Assembly (NCBI GenBank): GCA_945861365.1
Contig: CAMAUH010000037.1
Location: 1-15,358, forward strand
Direction: 5' to 3'
Origin: Candidatus Kuenenia stuttgartensis
Lineage (GTDB): Bacteria > Planctomycetota > UBA1135 > UBA2386
Length of the DNA stretch: 15,358 bases
The translations under genes were made by a program, and so were the position numbers. This document shows positions 14,014-15,358 of this stretch, piece after piece (the stretch's first letter is position 1; every line of letters starts with the position of its first letter). The notes under the pieces are model-generated. The model saw only the letters and a program-made list of their open reading frames with translations. It did not search any database and had not been told where the DNA came from.

Positions 14014-15183
14014 ATGCTGCCTCTGCTCGTAGCGCTGCTCGCGGCTCCTCTGCTCGCGCAAGGGTTCGCGGCAGGCCGCGCCGACATCGTGCTGGCCAAT
14101 CCCACCGGGCAGGGGTCGGCGAACCTTCCCGCGACGATCTACTACCCCGCCGCCACGGCAGGTCTCGGCGTGCCATTGCTGCCGCAGCCCGGCGGCTATC
14201 GGGTGTTGGTGTTCCTGCACGGGTTGAACGTGCTCGGCAGTGGCTACGGTGCGCTCGGCACCCGGTTCGCGCAGAACGGCTACGTCGTGGTGCTCGGCAA
14301 CACGGCCCAGAGTTCGGCCACGCTGCAGGTGCAGGACGGCATCGCGACGTTCGCCGCGTTGGCGCAGGCCAACACGCAGCCGGGCTTGTTGCAGGGGGCG
14401 CTCGACATGACGCGCGTCGGGCTCGCCGGGCACTCGATGGGCGGGGCCACCACACCGGGCGTGCTGGCGGCGAACCCGGGCTATCGCTGCGGCTTCTGCT
14501 TCGCACCGGGAGTAGCACCTTCGGCGCCGCAGGTGACGGTGCCGATGGGGGTCTGCCACGGGGCTGGCGACACGTTCCTGAACTGGCAGACGTTCGGCCT
14601 GCCGCTGTACCAGAACCTGACGGCGGTGCAGCAGCTGCGGTCGTTCCACCTGCTGAACAGCGATTGCACGCACGGCAACGTCGCGGGCTACGTGCAGGCG
14701 ACGCAGGTCGATCGCGATGTGTTCGCTGCCACCAGCAAGGTGGCGCTCGGCTTCTTCGATTGCTTCCTCGACGGCGACGTCGCCGGCCTCGAGCAGGTGA
14801 TCGGCACCGAAGCCCGCAGCGAACCGCGCTTGCAGCAGCTCGACTGCGAAGTGCGCGCGCCGCAGCACTGGGCGGTGGGGCGGCCGGGCCTCGGCCAGAC
14901 CTTCACGCTGCGCATCGCTGCCGAACCAGGGCCCGTGGGGCTGTTCACCGCGGCGAGCCAGGCCACCTGGTCGACGCCGTTCGGCCTGGGTCTGCTCGAT
15001 CCGGCGACTCTGGTGGTCGTCGCGACGGGGGCTGCGGCGAACGATCGGTTGTGGTCGCTGCCGGTGCTGGTGCCGGCCGATCCGGCGCTGGTCGGCGTCA
15101 CGGTGTTGACGCAGGGGCTCGGGTTGGTGCCGGCTGCCGTGCTGGGGACGACGGGGCTGGTGACGACCGTCATCGAGCCGTGA
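14014..15183 (+). CDS. Secreted alpha/beta hydrolase with beta-rich C-terminal tail
   Basis: The 389-residue protein opens with a signal peptide (MLPLLVALLAAPLLAQ). Residues about 35-255 form an alpha/beta hydrolase related to the chlorophyllase, cutinase and PETase-like group: VLVFLHGLNVLGSG (64-77, oxyanion strand and loop), nucleophile elbow GHSMGG (Ser141), the acid in CHGAGDTF (Asp186), and the base in DCTHGNVAGY (His220). The triad is complete. Such enzymes cut esters; the natural substrate is unknown. After about residue 279 comes a beta-rich tail (GRPGLGQTFTLRI, then LWSLPVLVPADPALVGVTVL and GLVTTVIEP) similar in plan to the end of the amidase at 9055-12021. ATG 14014 is preferred over in-frame GTG 13918 because the upstream 32 residues are Arg/Ser-rich and would bury the signal peptide. 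The 98-bp gap before it holds no clear promoter. Confidence 0.85.
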   Translation: MLPLLVALLAAPLLAQGFAAGRADIVLANPTGQGSANLPATIYYPAATAGLGVPLLPQPGGYRVLVFLHGLNVLGSGYGALGTRFAQNGYVVVLGNTAQSSATLQVQDGIATFAALAQANTQPGLLQGALDMTRVGLAGHSMGGATTPGVLAANPGYRCGFCFAPGVAPSAPQVTVPMGVCHGAGDTFLNWQTFGLPLYQNLTAVQQLRSFHLLNSDCTHGNVAGYVQATQVDRDVFAATSKVALGFFDCFLDGDVAGLEQVIGTEARSEPRLQQLDCEVRAPQHWAVGRPGLGQTFTLRIAAEPGPVGLFTAASQATWSTPFGLGLLDPATLVVVATGAAANDRLWSLPVLVPADPALVGVTVLTQGLGLVPAAVLGTTGLVTTVIEP

Positions 15184-15202
15184 TCGACTCGTGACGGCGC
15201 CG

Positions 15203-15225
15203 CGGGCCACGATGGCTGTGGCCCG
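15203..15225 (+). terminator. GC-rich hairpin after the hydrolase gene
   Basis: CGGGCCAC (15203-15210) and GTGGCCCG (15218-15225) form an 8-bp stem with a 7-nt loop, 19 nt after the hydrolase stop. There is no T-run. It could end transcription of the hydrolase. It also overlaps where the -35 region of the next gene would sit, so an operator is an alternative. Confidence 0.4.
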
Positions 15226-15228
15226 GTG

Positions 15229-15234
15229 TAGGCT
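15229..15234 (+). promoter_or_regulatory. Putative -10 element before the last gene
   Basis: TAGGCT lies 9 nt before ATG 15244, matching the TAGNNT hexamers in front of lgt, eboA, the amidase and the methyltransferase. No TTG-type -35 is visible at 16-17 nt. A short leader of two or three bases is predicted. Confidence 0.3.
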
Positions 15235-15243
15235 GGTCGCTGC

Positions 15244-15358
15244 ATGCCACACCCTGCCGCCAGCTTCGTCGTGTTCGTGACCGCCGTGATGCTGGCCGCC
15301 GCTGCGCCAGCCCAAGCGCAGAAGCCCGTGCGCATCCCCGACCTCACCGCCGGCGAGC
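15244..15358 (+). CDS. Exported protein, N-terminal fragment
   Basis: The frame starts at ATG 15244 and is open to the window edge, giving 38 complete codons. The first 26 residues form a signal peptide: MPHPAASFVV, then a hydrophobic core FVTAVMLAAAAP, ending AQA before QKPVRIPDL. The mature part begins KPVRIPDLTAGE and is too short to assign to a family. It lies 60 bp after the hydrolase gene on the same strand, with a hairpin and a TAGGCT hexamer in between, so it may be transcribed separately. An exported gene is likely; nothing can be said of function. Confidence 0.65.
   Translation, partial: MPHPAASFVVFVTAVMLAAAAPAQAQKPVRIPDLTAGE

Overview
This is a GC-rich, densely packed bacterial window that holds eleven real protein genes, two of them cut by the window edges. 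I see no tRNA, rRNA, CRISPR array, transposase or phage gene. The best guess for the source is a member of the Planctomycetota or a similar high-GC Gram-negative lineage. That is an inference. It rests on weak or absent Shine-Dalgarno sites, large Ala/Pro/Gly-rich exported proteins with signal peptides, a golvesin-like domain, and beta-rich C-terminal tails on two exported proteins. Nearly every antisense frame is also open because of the base composition, so the long antisense frames are treated as shadows.

Layout. At the left edge, on the minus strand, lie an EboA-like gene (427-1251) and then the first 120 codons of an EboB-like TatD-family hydrolase (1-360). This looks like the start of an ebo cluster running out of the window. 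Divergent from it is lgt (1353-2390), prolipoprotein diacylglyceryl transferase. Next comes a plus-strand run of a large lipoprotein with SbsA-type Ig-like domains (2481-5390), queC (5387-6058) and folP (6064-6867), which overlap by 4 bp or are separated by 5 bp. A second pair follows: an Ala-rich coiled-coil protein (6973-7911) and an actin-fold ATPase of MreB/ParM type (7962-9002). The pair ends at a strong hairpin (9027-9048) shared with a convergent gene. That gene (9055-12021, minus) encodes a 988-residue secreted Amidase_3 whose catalytic domain is split by a golvesin-like insert and followed by Fn3-like and amidotransferase-like parts and a beta-rich tail. Divergent from it lie a class I SAM methyltransferase (12124-12885), an exported thioredoxin-fold protein with displaced cysteines (12938-13915), a secreted alpha/beta hydrolase (14014-15183), and the signal peptide of another exported protein (15244 to the right edge).

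How the genes may work together. Lgt would modify lipoproteins such as the one encoded next to it. QueC and FolP act in two pathways (7-deazaguanine and folate) that both start from the GTP-derived dihydroneopterin triphosphate. The most promising undescribed system is the coiled-coil plus actin-like pair, which has the look of a filament and its adaptor. At the regulatory level, several genes have a TAGNNT hexamer 7-12 nt upstream of the start codon. Two of them (lgt and the methyltransferase) share an almost identical TTGNNN-N16-TAGNNT-N7-ATG layout, which predicts leaderless mRNAs.
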